Assembly (NCBI RefSeq): GCF_022201045.2
Contig: NC_068558.1
Coordinates: 41,807,501 to 41,871,500 of the forward strand
Direction of reading: 5' to 3'
Length of the DNA: 64,000 bases
Origin: Citrus sinensis
Lineage: Eukaryota > Streptophyta > Magnoliopsida > Sapindales > Rutaceae
Under the pieces are notes generated by a model. The model did not search any database. It saw only the letters and a program-made list of their open reading frames with translations, and was not told the origin of the DNA. This document shows, piece by piece, positions 25,727-39,700 of this stretch. Position numbers and translations under genes: made by a program. How positions within the stretch are numbered: the stretch's first letter is position 1; the number at the start of each line of letters is the position of its first letter.

Positions 25727-26888
25727 GGGTGTGGACTCTACCTCAGTTTTAACGAGGTCTAGTCCACTGAGATCTGTTTTATTGTCACCAATTTTACTTT
25801 AAAATTCTCTAGGTGACATGCCTCTCGGCTGGAGTATTAAATTACGATGGATTATGTTTCACCTAACTGCAAATGCTATTTAGTAGATGGTTTTAATATT
25901 CACTTATGTGGAAATGTGTAACTGTTTGTGTTGCTGCTAAGGAAATTCGGAGTAACTAAATTAAATTAGTAGACCGGCTCACTTGCTCAATCCATCGGAG
26001 TAGAATACTGAGTTATACTGCTGTAGGTATTAGGTAATAGTTTTTGGATGACTAGAAATCTTGGTCCACAACGAGGTGATGATGTGAATCATATGTTATT
26101 CTCTGCTATTACCCAGACTAATTGATCTAATTTTGTGTGAAATACTTACAATGAAACGAAGATACGAGTTTCTTAAACTATTTGAATTTACTCATAATAC
26201 TCTTGATTATGCATACTTCTTTAAAGTAATGACATTTCTCCATCGAGTCTAAATTTTGACTCACTCCTCTCTCTTGATAATCCTTAATTTTAACTCAAAA
26301 TAAATTTTTACTCTCTGCATGAAAAAGGTTTTCAATCTTTTTTTAAAATATGTATATATATATATATATAGAAGTTATTTTTTACTGAAATGACATTGAC
26401 GACTGACGGTGTTTATTAATATTTTACTGGGAAAATGAAAATGCTGAGATGAATGGGCAAAAAGAAAAAGAATGCTAACATGCAAAAACGCATCGTTTTG
26501 ACCCAGAACCGCGGCAACCGCCTGCCTAGCCAGTAGCCAGGTACGGTTGCCATTTGCCACGCCAAAATTCAAATCAAATTGTTTTAAATATCATTGATTT
26601 CGATTAAAACGTTCTCGACGAGAAGAGAAGAGTCGAATCGAAGACAATCAATCTCGCTGTTCCCGGCAAAATTCCGATCAGGTAAATAAATTTCCTTTAC
26701 GAAGTACAAAATATTTCACAGCTGTTCGTTAACTAACGATTAATAAATATTAATTCCGAAGAATTACAGTCTGATTAATAATTATTTATTTATTTTAACA
26801 ATTGAAAATTTTGTGTAATGCATGAACAAGCTTAAGCTTTTATAATTCTTTTTTTTTTCCCTTAACATTCTGAATTAGGGGAAGGAAG
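25727..26888 (+). promoter_or_regulatory. LSm5 3' flank, then promoter and 5' UTR intron of TXNL4B gene
   Basis: The 3' flank of LSm5 runs into the upstream region of the next + strand gene. A (TA)n run lies at about 26349-26370. A likely 5' UTR exon ends at 26681 (CGATCAG followed by GTAAATAA). The acceptor GAATTAG ends at 26879, about 10 bases before the ATG at 26889. The 5' UTR intron is inferred from these sites. Confidence 0.5.
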
Positions 26889-29066
26889 ATGAGTTACCTG
26901 CTAACAACCCTAACGAAGAAGAAAGAAATAGATACAATTATTAGAGACACGATCGATAAGGTTCTCGTCCTCCGCTTCGGTCGCGCCACGGACGCCCTCT
27001 GTCTCCAGCTTGACGACATCGTATTATCTCTTCCTCTCTTCTATCTTTGCTTATTTTCCTCCTTTTTTTTTTTTTTTTGGTTTTCCTAATGGTATTGTTT
27101 ATTCAATTACTAATAAAATAATTATTACAATTGATTATTACTTACAGCTTGCAAAATCATCACGTGATGTTTCAAAGTTTGCCGATGTGGCACTCGTGGA
27201 CATTGACTCCGAGGATGTTCAGGTTTACGTCAAGTACTTCGATATTACTTTGATTCCATCAACTGTTTTCTTCTTCAATGCTCATCATATGAAGATGGAT
27301 TCTGGGTGGGTCTTTATGCTTTCTTCTTTCACATTCCCTTTGCTTTAATTTGCATGTCAAAGGAACGATTTTCTTTCGTCAATTACAAATTACAGCATTA
27401 AATTTATCTATGTACCATTGCACGCGAAATGTTTAAAGTAAATTTGTAATTGCAATTTGTTATAAGCTGATTACAGCTTTTTGTTATCAAAGTGCACATA
27501 AATGAAAGTAAGACCTAATTTTCAGCATAATAATGGGAAAGTATTTGAAAAAGAGTGAAGATTCTTCCATGCATATTTCTATAATTTTTGATGATCCAAG
27601 TCTGTTCTTGATTACTACCATTCACAACATAGGATTCTTTTTTCTTAACACAGGACTGCTGATCACACTAAATGGGTGGGTGCATTCCATAGAAAACAAG
27701 ACTTCATCGATGTTGTAGAGGTATGCTATCTTTTGTTCCTAAGTAATCCATTAAACTGGATTATGCCATCAATTCAGATTGTTTATCCTGGCTCTGTGGA
27801 TATCATTATGGTTGCCTGATTACTTCATCGATCTGGAGATAGCATTGCAGATTTTTTTCCCCCTCCCTAAACTGACACACACGACACTGGCTTGGTCATT
27901 GCATGCAAACGTGTTATAGACGGCATAACTTGTTGGCAGCATATTTTTGAACTCACTGACAAGGATAATAGGCTTTGGATGATTTGAAGACACATTGTGT
28001 CATCGAGGAGTACTTGCTCTTACCTAGCTCTCGCATCACCTTAGAAGAATGTTTCTATCCTAATTTCCTTAGGAGAATTTGGTGTTTGCGGTTGGATTGC
28101 TAGGAGATCCATCTCCGAGATTTCAATTTTGACAATAATACCATTGTCAACATAGATGTTCTGCACTTCATATAAAGTGATGGCATGTAAGTCCTTTGAT
28201 AGATGCAACAGTTCAGCCCCTTCAACCATGTTACTAAAAGGAATACCCTGTTCTGGAAGCCTGCTTTGGTGGGCAGGACAAGATTCTTTCACTTCTGAAG
28301 TTTGGACACACTTTTGAGGCAAAAAGGATATTTTCAAAATTTAAATTTGGGATAATATCATTTTACCACCTAACTTTTTCTTGACATATTAATTACCCGC
28401 CAAAGTTTTTTGGCAATTACTTTTTTTTTCCACCTAATACTTTAAATTTTATCATTTTACCATCAAACCATTAAAATAATAGAAATTTTAACAGAATTTA
28501 TTGTAAAAGTCTATTCGGTGGTGAAGTGATATATCAGAAAAAGTTAGGTGGTAAAATGATAATAATCCCTTTAAATTTCTTGGTTTTCTTGGAGCATGTC
28601 TCATGTTTGTTTTAAAGTATATTGTCTCTTGTTTCGGAGTTGTCATTTAAAACTCTTGATTTTTGTAGATGACCAACCAGTAACTTGCCAAAAAGCCAAA
28701 AATATGAGAACTTCATAGTAGTGAAACAGTTTCTGTGTATATTAATACAATATACGTGAGGAGACATTTATAGTAGTCTCCCAAATTCCAATACTGAAGT
28801 AACTTTATGTATATGGTAAGCAAGTTTTGGCATAAAATGAGGTTTTGGTAACATTCTTGTCTATCAACCAGAAAATTGTAACCATTTTGTGTTTAGGTTT
28901 CTGTATATGCCAAATTGGTAAACTATAACTCTTTGTGCAGGCTTACTGACACTTGCCGTATGTGCAGGCAATATATAGGGGAGCCATGAAAGGCAAGCTT
29001 ATCGTGAATTGCCCCCTGCCTCCAGAGCGAATACCAAAATATCAGCTGTTGTACAAGGATGTGTAG
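26889..29066 (+). CDS. Thioredoxin-like U5 snRNP protein, TXNL4B/Dim1-like
   Basis: Four coding exons, 26889-27020, 27148-27305, 27654-27720 and 28968-29066, give 151 aa. The sequence follows the Dim1/TXNL4 fold: start MSYLLTTLTKKKEID, then VLVLRFGRATDALCLQLDDI, VYVKYFDITLIPSTVFFFN, KWVGAFHRKQDFIDVVEAIYRGAM and KYQLLYKDV at the end. It fits TXNL4B better than TXNL4A/Dim1 (about 142 aa) in length and in the FFFNAHHMK stretch. There is no CxxC redox centre, as expected. These proteins act in pre-mRNA splicing, contacting U5 snRNP components. From memory the closest Arabidopsis gene would be At3g24730. Intron 3 contains a small Mutator-like element and a second, upstream acceptor that would give a stop after two codons. 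Confidence 0.93.
28349..28569. mobile_element. 221-bp MITE with terminal inverted repeats and 9-bp target duplication
   Basis: The left end, GGGATAATATCATTTTACCA and on, matches the inverted right end over about 40 bp. Both sides are flanked by the 9-bp direct repeat TTTAAATTT. A 9-bp duplication and GGG..CCC ends point to a non-autonomous Mutator-like element. It sits in intron 3 of the TXNL4B gene and has no coding capacity. Confidence 0.85.
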
Positions 29067-29582
29067 AATGGGAAGGCTTGGGGACTCCATACACTTCCTA
29101 TGTTCATTTTTAACACTTAAAATATCAGCATCAGAATTTTTTTTCACAAATACTGTAGATTGCTCAGGTGGAAACAAGATTATTGCATTATCCATGTCTT
29201 GTAAATGGTGCTCAACTGTTTATATCAGTTTCATTTGGTTCCACTCTTTTACAGCGCTTTTTGAGATTTGATCTCGGAAGCCGTTTCATGTTAAACAAAC
29301 CAAAGTCCTGTGGTTTGGACAAAGTTAAAAATACGTGGGTGGATATCATAATGGATGATAACCATGCTTGTATTTTCCTACTTCTTTTACGATAGAAAAA
29401 TTCTAAAGTCCAATTACACCCAAAATTGCACACCATTGGATCTGAAAACAGATTGTTTGATAGTTAGCAATGGCTTTATTATGTTTCAACTAATACCCAT
29501 AGTACCCATCATCAACTAATTTTGAAATTCAACCAATCCATGCTTACATAAAACAGTGAGATGCAATTGCAAACAAATGCAT
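29067..29582. other. Convergent 3' region between TXNL4B and thiolase genes
   Basis: The stops of the two convergent genes lie 516 bp apart. The interval holds both 3' UTRs and terminators. Small open frames here on both strands are not supported as protein. Confidence 0.6.
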
Positions 29583-32500
29583 CTACTTGGCATCCTTTGA
29601 CAAGTGGGTGTGAGTTGGAACCATTCGAGCATTGCATAGTTCGTCAACACAATCTCCTCTCTCGAAAACTGCTGCAGCCCCCATGCCTGAGCCTGCAATG
29701 AGAATAAGTACTTGGATGGTTTGTCATCAGGAAGAAAGATAGGGCAAGAAAGGAAAAAAAATGCAAATCTTATCCGGTCCTGGTTTCACAAAAACCAGGC
29801 ACTTATTAGTCTAAATGCATTTCATTAGTCACAAAAGGGATAATTAAGTTAACTTCATGTACAAGGAACGTACCTCAACATCCAGCATATTTTAAGTCAA
29901 AAAGGACTATTTGGGATGAAAAATAGTGGAAGGATTAATATTGAAACTTGAATGGGGTTTTGATCAGTTCATCCCACTTTAAAATTTCACTGATGCTTCA
30001 AATGGATACCTTGTTGAGGATCAATGTATTTTTTGAGCTGAAGTTTTTGTTAAACAAAGGAACATATACAAAGGAGTGTGTCTATCAATGACAAAATATA
30101 CATGGTGAAACTTGTCTTGACATTAAGGTGGGACCTCCTCTCGAGCAAACCCAATCGGGCAGGCTCAAGTATGCATCTTATGTTTGATATAGCAATGCCA
30201 AAAAAGAGGGTGGGTAAAAACTAAAAAGGATGCTACTAGCCGTCAACTAAACTCAGACCGATTGTCCAAAGATTAAGTCATCTATTATATACTAGCCTTA
30301 CATGTTCTACCTTGGTTTCACATTATAATTTGTGTCATCCTCATTAGCTATCATGCATCTTCACATCAGATAGTTATATGTATATAGAGAGAGGGTGGGG
30401 GGTTAAGAGATACCTATGCACATGGAGATCACTCCAAATCGACAATCTTTGCCACGACGCTTCATCTCACTCAATAGAGTTGCAACACAGCGTGCACCTA
30501 GTACAGAAAAAAATAGGCTTGTTAAATTAGTGGCAGACCAACAATTGAGGCTCTGCTTTTCAAAATTAACAGAGCTTCTCAAAAGTTAGAAATATGTCAC
30601 AGAATATTCCTGCAGACGCAATGCTCCCGAACCGTAAATAACACATGATTATATGTAATATTTATACCAAGTTCATGCTATGTTTTTCTGATCTCTATTT
30701 GCAAGTGCCAAACATGATAAGACATACAGGGTAATTTTCAAACTGAAAATTGTGAGTTTTCTGTGACACATGTTGTAGACTCAAAACTAAATAGTAAATA
30801 CCTGTCGCACCCAGAGGATGCCCAAGAGCCACTGCACCTCCATTAACATTGACTTTTTCAGGATCAAGCCCCAGTTTCTTAATACAATAAACATACTGGG
30901 ATGCAAATGCCTGAACACGTAACAAATTGCTTAAAGGTCAAGACCTCTAATTAAATTTACCATTATATTTGCAGCAATTATAGGAACCAATACCTCATTT
31001 ATCTCAAACAAATTAATATCATCAATCTGAAGACCTGCAGACTTCACTGCAGCAGGTATTGCAACAGCTGGGCCTATGCCCATGACAGAAGGATCTACAC
31101 CAACAGCAGAAAAACTCCTGCAAGGATAGCACATGGCATATTAGGTGCAGGAATGTGAACTTGTATCTCCACTTAAAAGAAAAAATTTTATCTAAAAGTT
31201 TCATGTGTGCATATAATCAGTTATATACTGACATGTTTTGCCCCTTCTCTAAATTCCTAGACAAATGGTCTTCTTCATATTCTGTATTTGTCTATCAAGC
31301 CTAATTACATAACTAGTTCATCTTACCTGAACACACCAAGAATTGGAAGACCCTTCTGCACAGCCAAACTTCTCTTCATAAGAAGAACTGCTCCAGCTCC
31401 ATCACTGACCTGGCTAGCATTCCCTAGGATACAATTTGCAGATACATTTCAATTCAAAATATGCCTGAATCTACTGATCAAAATCATGGCAAAAATTCCA
31501 CAAGTGAGATTATTTTAAATACCAGCAGTTGTCGTCCCATCCTTTTTAAATGCAGGCTTCAGCTTAGCCAGATCTGCAATTGTTGTGTTTGGTCGAATTC
31601 CATCATCCACAGAAATTGTGACACGCTTCTCCACTCCAGTTTTTGGGTCCACAATCTTAATAGAATATTATCGGTTATACGGAAAACTTCAGGGAAAAAA
31701 AAGGTGCATGAAAATCCACCGCATAATTTACCTTGGTATTCACTGGAATAATTTCATCTTTAAACTTGCCAGATGCAGTTGCAGCAGCAGCACGCCTATG
31801 AGATTCAACCTATTCTCACAAATCTAAGGTATTTAGCAAATACATAATATGTTGGCATCGACAGACAATATTGCATTAAAAGATCTATAGACTTACGGCA
31901 GCCAGGTCTTGCTCTTGTCGTGTCACACCAAATCTCTGTGCAACATTTTCAGAAGTGATACCCATAGGAAGCAGACAGTCCCGAGCTTGAGTAAAGATCT
32001 CCACCTGTTAACATCATAAATTTAATTGAAGGTACTAACGCATGATAAAAAAAGGTCTCCTAGCTAGTAGAGTTTGAATATACTTTGGGGTTAACTTGGC
32101 CAACAACGCTAATAGAATTCACAGTCATGCTTTCCAATCCAGCAGCAATACCTGCATTGTAAGGAACAAAGAGTGAGACAAAAGAAAAGTAATAGAGTAT
32201 AAGGAAAAACTATAAAGTAAAGAATCTGAATTGCAGTTACCAATGTCATACAATCCAGCTTTTATAGCTGTTGCAACATCAGCAACCGCCTGCAAGCCAG
32301 ATGAACACTGCCTGTTGACAGTTCTGAGGGGCACCGTTTCTGGTCAAAACAGATGTATCATGTAGCAAAGATTTAGTAAGAATTTGAAGAGGGATCCACA
32401 GTCAATGAAAACTAATGAGATTATCTAGTCCTTTTCTTCACATCATATTTTAGAACTGTTCGTTTTTAAGATTTAATGTCAGCATTGCAATTGTTCCAAT

Positions 32501-33302
32501 GACTCCATTTAACAAGACCAAATTGAATAATCATTTTGGATGAGACTTTAACTTATTTACTTCCATGGTGTGTGCATACCCCCAGTTAACAAGAGAGTCG
32601 TAGAGAGTGCATGAAGAAGAATGATTAGGAAAAACATACCAGGGAAACCAGCATAGAACGCTGCCATCCTACACTCCATGGCTCTTGTTGAGCCAGGTGC
32701 CAAGACTGTACCAACAACTATATCCCCTACTTCACTGGGATTCAACCTCGTTTTCTCTATCACTGCCTGCACCGAGAATAGTAGGGACCAAATATTGTAA
32801 CTGTAACCAAAATTGCAGCAACAATACATCCAAATAAAAATTAGATTAAGAGGCGCCAAACCTTTAGAACAGGTGCAAGCAGATCATCGGCAAGAGTATC
32901 CTTGAAGCCTCCACGTTTCGCCTTGCAAATTGCAGTACGGTATGCACTGTTTGGAATACTCCATTTATTAGTAATATGTAAATAACAAGTTGAATTAAGC
33001 TACAAGATTTTTCCTTAAAAATTCAACAATTTAACTTACGCCACAATGACGACATCATCATCAAAAGCAGGCTTCCTATGGTACCCTGCAGCCTCACCAG
33101 CCGAACAAATCGAAGCCTTTGATGATAATAAAAAACCAAAAATAAATGAAATCAAATAAATAAATAAATACAAAGAGTAATAAAAATTAAAAAAAAAAGA
33201 TCGACGTGAACTTACAGAAATAGCCGGCGAGTCACTGGTTTGGGAAGAAGAAGGTTGAAGATGTTGAAGCAGAATTCTCTGTCTGTGAAGAGCTTTCTCC
33301 AT
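29583..33302 (-). CDS. KAT2: Peroxisomal 3-ketoacyl-CoA thiolase, KAT2/PED1 type
   Basis: Fourteen coding exons in gene order: 33302-33216, 33116-33040, 32946-32862, 32766-32640, 32339-32241, 32151-32084, 32004-31897, 31809-31732, 31655-31523, 31423-31327, 31117-30994, 30910-30802, 30497-30414, 29692-29583. They give 461 aa. The enzyme thiolyses 3-ketoacyl-CoA to acetyl-CoA and shortened acyl-CoA, the last step of beta-oxidation. The N-terminus has a PTS2 peroxisome signal, RQRILLQHL at residues 7-15. A Cys at the SIC/SAGE segment is the likely presequence cleavage point. Active-site residues are visible: Cys137 in NRQCSSG, His392 in GHPLGATG and Cys424 in CIGSGMG. It serves fatty-acid turnover in seedlings and jasmonate synthesis. 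All motifs are present, so it should be functional. Confidence 0.95.
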
Positions 33303-36300
33303 CTCTCACTCTCAGGTTTCAATGGAAAGCTTTTGAGTTCTGATGAATCGAGAACCAGGGATGACTTGTTTACTCTTTCCTGGTTTGAATCTACTCCGAA
33401 GTTATAGTACTTTTTTTTTTTTTTTTTTGGCCCCTGAAATATACTTGGGAAATTATAGGACAGACTGACTGAACAGATTGACCAATAATTAAAGGCTAGA
33501 TGGCAATCTAAACAAGCGGAGTTGACCAGCACGTTTTTCATACTACATTATTAATTCAGCTTCAGTGCATGTCCGTTGTATCTTGCCTCACTTTTTTCTT
33601 TTTTTTTTTTTAAAAAAAAAATTTTCGGAAACCATCCAATGTTGCCAATTTAATTTGTATTTAATAAACGTAATTTTTACTTATATTTAATTTATAGATA
33701 TAAAAAGGGGAGACAAACTTGCGTTAATAATTTATGATGAGGCAGATTAAAGAATATGCTGCGCATATAAAAAAATTATAAATCACACTCGAGTTTTATT
33801 ATTAGTTTTTTTGTCAAAATTTTTTTTATGTGAACTCTCACTTGTGTTGTAAAGAAGGGTGGATTCCCAATAAGGATGTGAGAAGGATGAATCAGAAGGC
33901 CGATAATGAAAGAGAAAGACCAATCAAATTGGGTATTGACTTGGAATGGAAATTCCGAAAAGAAGGCAAGACAAATGAGTTGGAAAGCAGACTATTTCGT
34001 TTCGACTTCCTCGCAGCGGACGCGTGTCAACATCTGATTCTGAGCGGAGGAATGGCGTGTGATCTTTCATCTTTGTAAAAACACGCCGAATTTGCCAAGC
34101 ATTTTTCGTATTTCGTATTGAAATAATATCTTTTAGCCCCCCAAATTGGCTTTATTTTATATTATTACGTAAGAAGTTGAATTAAGTTACAGTACTCTGT
34201 AATTTACTTTTCTCACATAAACACTAATACATCAGTGAAACTTACATAATTTTTATAAAAGGAGTAAATTACAGCCTCTGTAGTGTAATATTTGCATTAT
34301 TCAAATCTTAAACGCAGAGTTATCAATTTTTTATTTTTCTCATGTGAAGTGAACGCGGATTTCAACAATGAGGTTGGTGGGTGGAAGGGAGTGGGGAAGC
34401 TGGAGCCTGGATATAATGTATTATTATTAATATAAAAAATTTTAAAAAAATAGGCGATCCTGATTCGAGCATGTGAAACGTCGCTAGCCGATATTGACCA
34501 TCAGTCAAGGCCATTACCTTTGAGTCCACGCCACCCGCGAGCAACGTTGAAGTAAATCGCATCGTTTTGTTTATAAACTAATCAATCTACACTGAACGGG
34601 TTGTTAGAGTACAGCACGTGTATTTTACTGTATTAGATATGATTAAAATATTATTCTTGTAAAAACCTATGTATGATTATAATTTCTGATTGCATGGCAT
34701 TAAAATATTATTTACATTTAAAATATAATTATTGGACTTTTATTATTTAATAAACATACTAAATTCATAGTTATCAATATATTAATTTATATTTAAATTA
34801 ATTAATAATATAAGATAGTAACGAACTAAAATTAATAAATAAATGATAATACATTATTTTACTTTCATTACATAAACTCATTTAAATAATTTTAATTTAA
34901 ATTTGTAAAAAAATATTTTAATTTTATGTAATCATTTATTAGTTACTAAAAATACTAAATTTAAAAATAAATTTAAATTAAACAATTATATTCGACTTTA
35001 ATAAATAAAATTATAATTTAATTATGTCTTACAATATATTATATTATCTAATGATATAATATTGTAATTTTACAATATAATATTAAACTACACTATACTC
35101 TAATAATTGATATATAGGAACGAATTATATTACAATATGATACTATTAATAATATAGCATAATACTGTAATATTTTTTAATTTAATAATAATATTTTTAT
35201 TATTAATAGATCATTTTTATATTATAAAATTAATTATTTAATACTTAATTTCAAAAAATTAATAATAGACCTAAAAATATTAATAAATTTAAATAATATT
35301 AATTTAATCTTGATATTATTATAAAATAATATTATTCTATATAATACAATTCATACTACATCAAATATAGTATTGCATTATAATTTAATATAATGTATTC
35401 TAATGTAATATGTGTGCCAAATACACCTATAATGTTAATTAAAAAAAAAATCTTATTGACGGGGTGGAAGGGCAATTATTCAGCCCACAGGGGCAATTAA
35501 TAATAATCCCTTATCCCTTACTCTCCCTGAATACTTAATGCAATGCACTGTGATATTTTTCCCAAATGCAAAAGAAATATACAAGTGCCTAGAGACTTAG
35601 GGTCCGTTTGCCTTTTTTTTTTTTTTTTTAATTTAATGACTTAATTGTCTTAATTTTAATCAATTAAATCATTAATTTTTTTTAATTTCATAAAAAATTT
35701 CAACAATTAAGTCATTAAGCTATTAAACTTCTTTTTTTTTAGTTTTTTACTAAATCTAAAAGGTTTGAATGTCATTAAAAGTTATTCTCTAAAATATCCC
35801 CATCTAATTAATTAATTTTCATTATTATTTTTATCTTTCTATTTTCTTCAAATTAACATTATTTACTTTGATAATTTTTTATTAAATATTTTTCATATAA
35901 AAATATCACAAACTATAATAACTTGATTAAAATATATAATATAGAATACTAAAAAATTATATTCAATTGAATATGATTTATGTTATAAAAATATATTAAC
36001 TTATTCATATTTTTTAAGATATTTATTATTTGTTTAACATTTATAATTTATAAAGTTATAAATGTAAAAATATTAGTTTTCAGATTTTTTAAATTAAAAA
36101 AATAACTTAATATTTATTTTTAATAATTTTAACAATAAAAAAAATATAATTCAAATTCAAACATTTAAATCTATTTAAGATTTAGACTAATTCAAGTTTA
36201 TTCATATTTAAAAAAAAAAAAAAAAAACCCACCTTAGGGTCTAAGGGGCAGCTGCACCGTGGACCCTTATTTGCCTATATCCATATTGGTTTAGAAAATG

Positions 36301-36797
36301 CAATCAATCAAAATATCTGTAATATAAATTGAAACCAATGTAGCAATGCTACCAGAAGAAGAAGAAGAAGAAGAATGACGAAACAAGAAACTCTGACCAT
36401 AAAGGAGTTAAGCTGAAACACTGCACCTCTTTTGAACGCGTATTTACAAAATTACAAACGAACACAGTTTCTCCGGCAAAAACAACATAGAAAGCCAAAT
36501 GGAGAACTTAAGTATAATGCTCTCTTCATTGCTTCCTTACTACCGTGATTTAAGTTGTTCTCTTCTCTCTCTCTCTTTTTTTCTATTTTTTGTCCTTTTT
36601 TACACAAAAGAATTAAAAAATAATGACATGTCAACCGACAAAGGTGTAAGAAAAAAATTTTAAAAAGAAAAAAAAGGAGAGAAAAAAGACTACAAGCTCA
36701 AGTCATGCCCACTCCTCAAGCTATATCCACTGATTACTACACGAAATAGTCCCCATACCTGAATAATGGAAGAGGTTCTTGTATGCGTTTTGTCTGT
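33303..36797. other. Intergenic region with thiolase promoter and an extremely AT-rich block
   Basis: The thiolase promoter is next to 33303. From about 34.6 to 36.2 kb the sequence is nearly pure A/T with long A or T runs (for example at 35617-35631 and 36210-36228). A (GAA)n run occurs at 36357-36376. The stretch next to 36797 is the 3' flank of the kinase gene. No gene was recognised, and the open frame at 33830-34078 has no family resemblance. Confidence 0.6.
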
Positions 36798-39700
36798 TCA
36801 TGCGGAAACAATTGGCTTAGTCTGTTTTGGCTCACTATTAATGCACTTTGACTCAATGGCCGCAGAAATAGTTCGCAACCTGCTTGTTATTTCAGTAAAT
36901 GACGGCCTGGCTTCAGGATCCGCTGCCCAGCACTGTTCCATCAATTTTCTCCACTCAGGATCACAACGTTCTGGGATAGTAGGTCGAAGCGTGTTCTTCA
37001 CAATCCCCCCTTCACACAATTTCCAAGACAAATCAGAACAAACAGTTGAAAAGAAAAAAAGAATTGATAGAAAATGAGAGCGTACAGCAGTTGGACTTAG
37101 CAGCGAAAAAGGCATTATAGGTGCTAAACTGGCAATGCCATAATCTTGTAAGTGAAAATTAAGTTTCAACAATAAGCAATCCTTCTTCATTGCGCCTTCA
37201 GTGAAATCCATTACACTTGTCCAAACATAAGTTAAGGAATAAAAGATAAAAAAATGTCCATCACTATAGTTCACAATGCCATTTACATATCTGACATATG
37301 TAACTCCAGCTATTCTTATGTATTTTCTCCCCTTTCTTTTTCTCAAATGATGTAGAACTTGCAGGAGTTGCACTATTAGTGAAGTTTACGCTCTCCATAA
37401 AAGGGAATTGACTGCATTTACATATTGAAGAGTATCGAAACACAGAAGAGGTTGGGGCACCACAAAATCATTAAATCATTACCAAATGATATCATTAAAT
37501 TAGCTTCAGAGAACTTCTGTGGCAGGGCAATGAACTGGTTACCTTCTTTTGATTATCAAGTTATTTTTGGATATAATTCAATTTCACAGACAAAAAGAAA
37601 AGCATGACTGAATAAAACTCATGTAAGTTTACAATCAGCAGAGACTAATCATTAGGTTAAGGACAAACTTACCAATAATGGCACCACAATGCATATCTGC
37701 ATAAGGTTCCTCCCCAGTCAAGATTTCCCACATCGAAATTCCAAAAGAGAAAACATCAACCTGTCAAATTGAATACAGTATTGTTGAATGCCATGGCATA
37801 AGCATAACTTAACTTCTCTTTTAAAAATTGCAATATGACCTTTTCGGAAACCCGGTTACTGCTACCATTCAGCAGTTCTGGTGCCATCCATGGGAGTGTT
37901 CCTCTGACACCACCTGATACCAGAGTATTGCGCTTGATTCTTGACAATCCAAAATCCCCAACCTGCAGGACAACAACCAGTGGTGATGTTTGAATTTTAA
38001 CAGTGCAAGTGCAAAAATATAAAACAGAAGAGGCAGTCGACAGGAGCTTCTCCACAGAAGTTTCCTTGAAATTACAATCAGATTATAACTTCTCGCCTAA
38101 TACTGGATCAATGTTTTTCAGGGAATTGATTTATGCCTAAATGTGTCTCCAAAATGCCTGTCTGGATGGAAACACATTTCTAGCTTCGAGGTGTTCATGG
38201 ACTTCAGCATCTTGCCTGATAACAGGGGAAAATTGGTCTGAAACTTTTACCTTGCATATCGGCCGCTGAGGATCCCTCAGATTGACTAACAAATTTTCAC
38301 ATTTCAGATCAAAGTGGACAATGTTTTTTGAGTGCAAGTATTCCATGCCAAAAGCTGCATCCATGGCAATTATAAGCTTTTTACGACGATCAAGTGATCT
38401 GCATAAGAATACCCATTCCCAATGAAAGCATTAATAACTAAGAGAAGCAAAAAAATTGATAAGAAATGAAAGCTAAATTGCCTAAACTACCTATCCTTCT
38501 TAAGTAGCACATGCTTAAGTGACCCATTGACCATAAATTCAGTTACAGTGGCCAAGGTTCCTCCAGTTCCATCTGGGACTACTCCATAAAAAGCAACAAC
38601 ATTTGGATGATGAAGATTTGAGAGAATATGAGCCTCTCTCCAGAAGTCTTTGGTCTGTAAATCCAAAAATACATCAGCATCACATGCACGTGACAGTGAT
38701 AACCAAAAATGAATGATTGTATTCAGGAATCTATATCATTAAAGAGAGGAGGACCCCCCCTTTGTTATCAGCTTTTCCAGTTGACAACCAAAAATAGTCC
38801 AGTTAATTTACTCTTACATCAATGGGATAGAACATAACTCTATCCCAAATCAGCGTACCAATGTGATTCGATGTCTCCATTGAATTTCTTCAGTTCACTT
38901 TTCACTTTATTTCCGTGTTCCTTGTTACCCTTGAGTCAAAGTCAGATTTTCAACTATTCTCATCCTATCTATACAACCTAATCTTACGCAATTTAGTGCC
39001 CGGCCATCTCTTTAGCTCACCTCTACTCTCACTAGAGCTTGTCCTACTAAAATTGTGGGTAAGATGGTGCCAACACAATTGTTAGTTTTAAGAAGGCCAG
39101 TTGTTATATAAGCATCAATCATGTTCCTTGCAATCATACCACGTAAACAAAGCCTCCCCGTGATAATAATAACACATGAACAATTATGAAAAATGGAAGA
39201 GGCACAACATGGCAGAGCCAATTCTTTCCCACTCCCATATATATGCATCACTTGAAGCTTCAAATGAAAAATGCACCAAGAAGGAAAGTATCTGGGAACC
39301 CACCAATCGTTCTTGCTCTGATGATCTCCCAGCAAAGCAGCTCTTTTTTATTCTCTTTATAGCAACATCTGAACCCCGCCATTTTCCATGATAGACAGTT
39401 CCATAGGTACCAGATCCAAGCTCTCGTAGTTCTTCAAGGTCAACATTCTTTATAATCTGTATCAATATAAAAAAAATTGGGTCTCACAAACAACTTCAGA
39501 ATCAAGGTCAAAACAATTCCAAGAAGTTGGTAATTGAACTATGAAAATCATGACATTTGAAACTTGTGATCAGAACCAACAAAACACTAAATTCAAGTAT
39601 AAATGCTATCAAAGGAAACAAAAAAGTCCAATCTCGTTAGGAACACTTAGGCCAGCTCCATGATCAAGGAGATATTAATCCACTGGCAGTAAGAGGATTG

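Noticed and set aside
33830..34078. 82-codon plus-strand open frame upstream of the thiolase gene
   Set aside because: No family resemblance, no splice partners and an isolated position in intergenic DNA.
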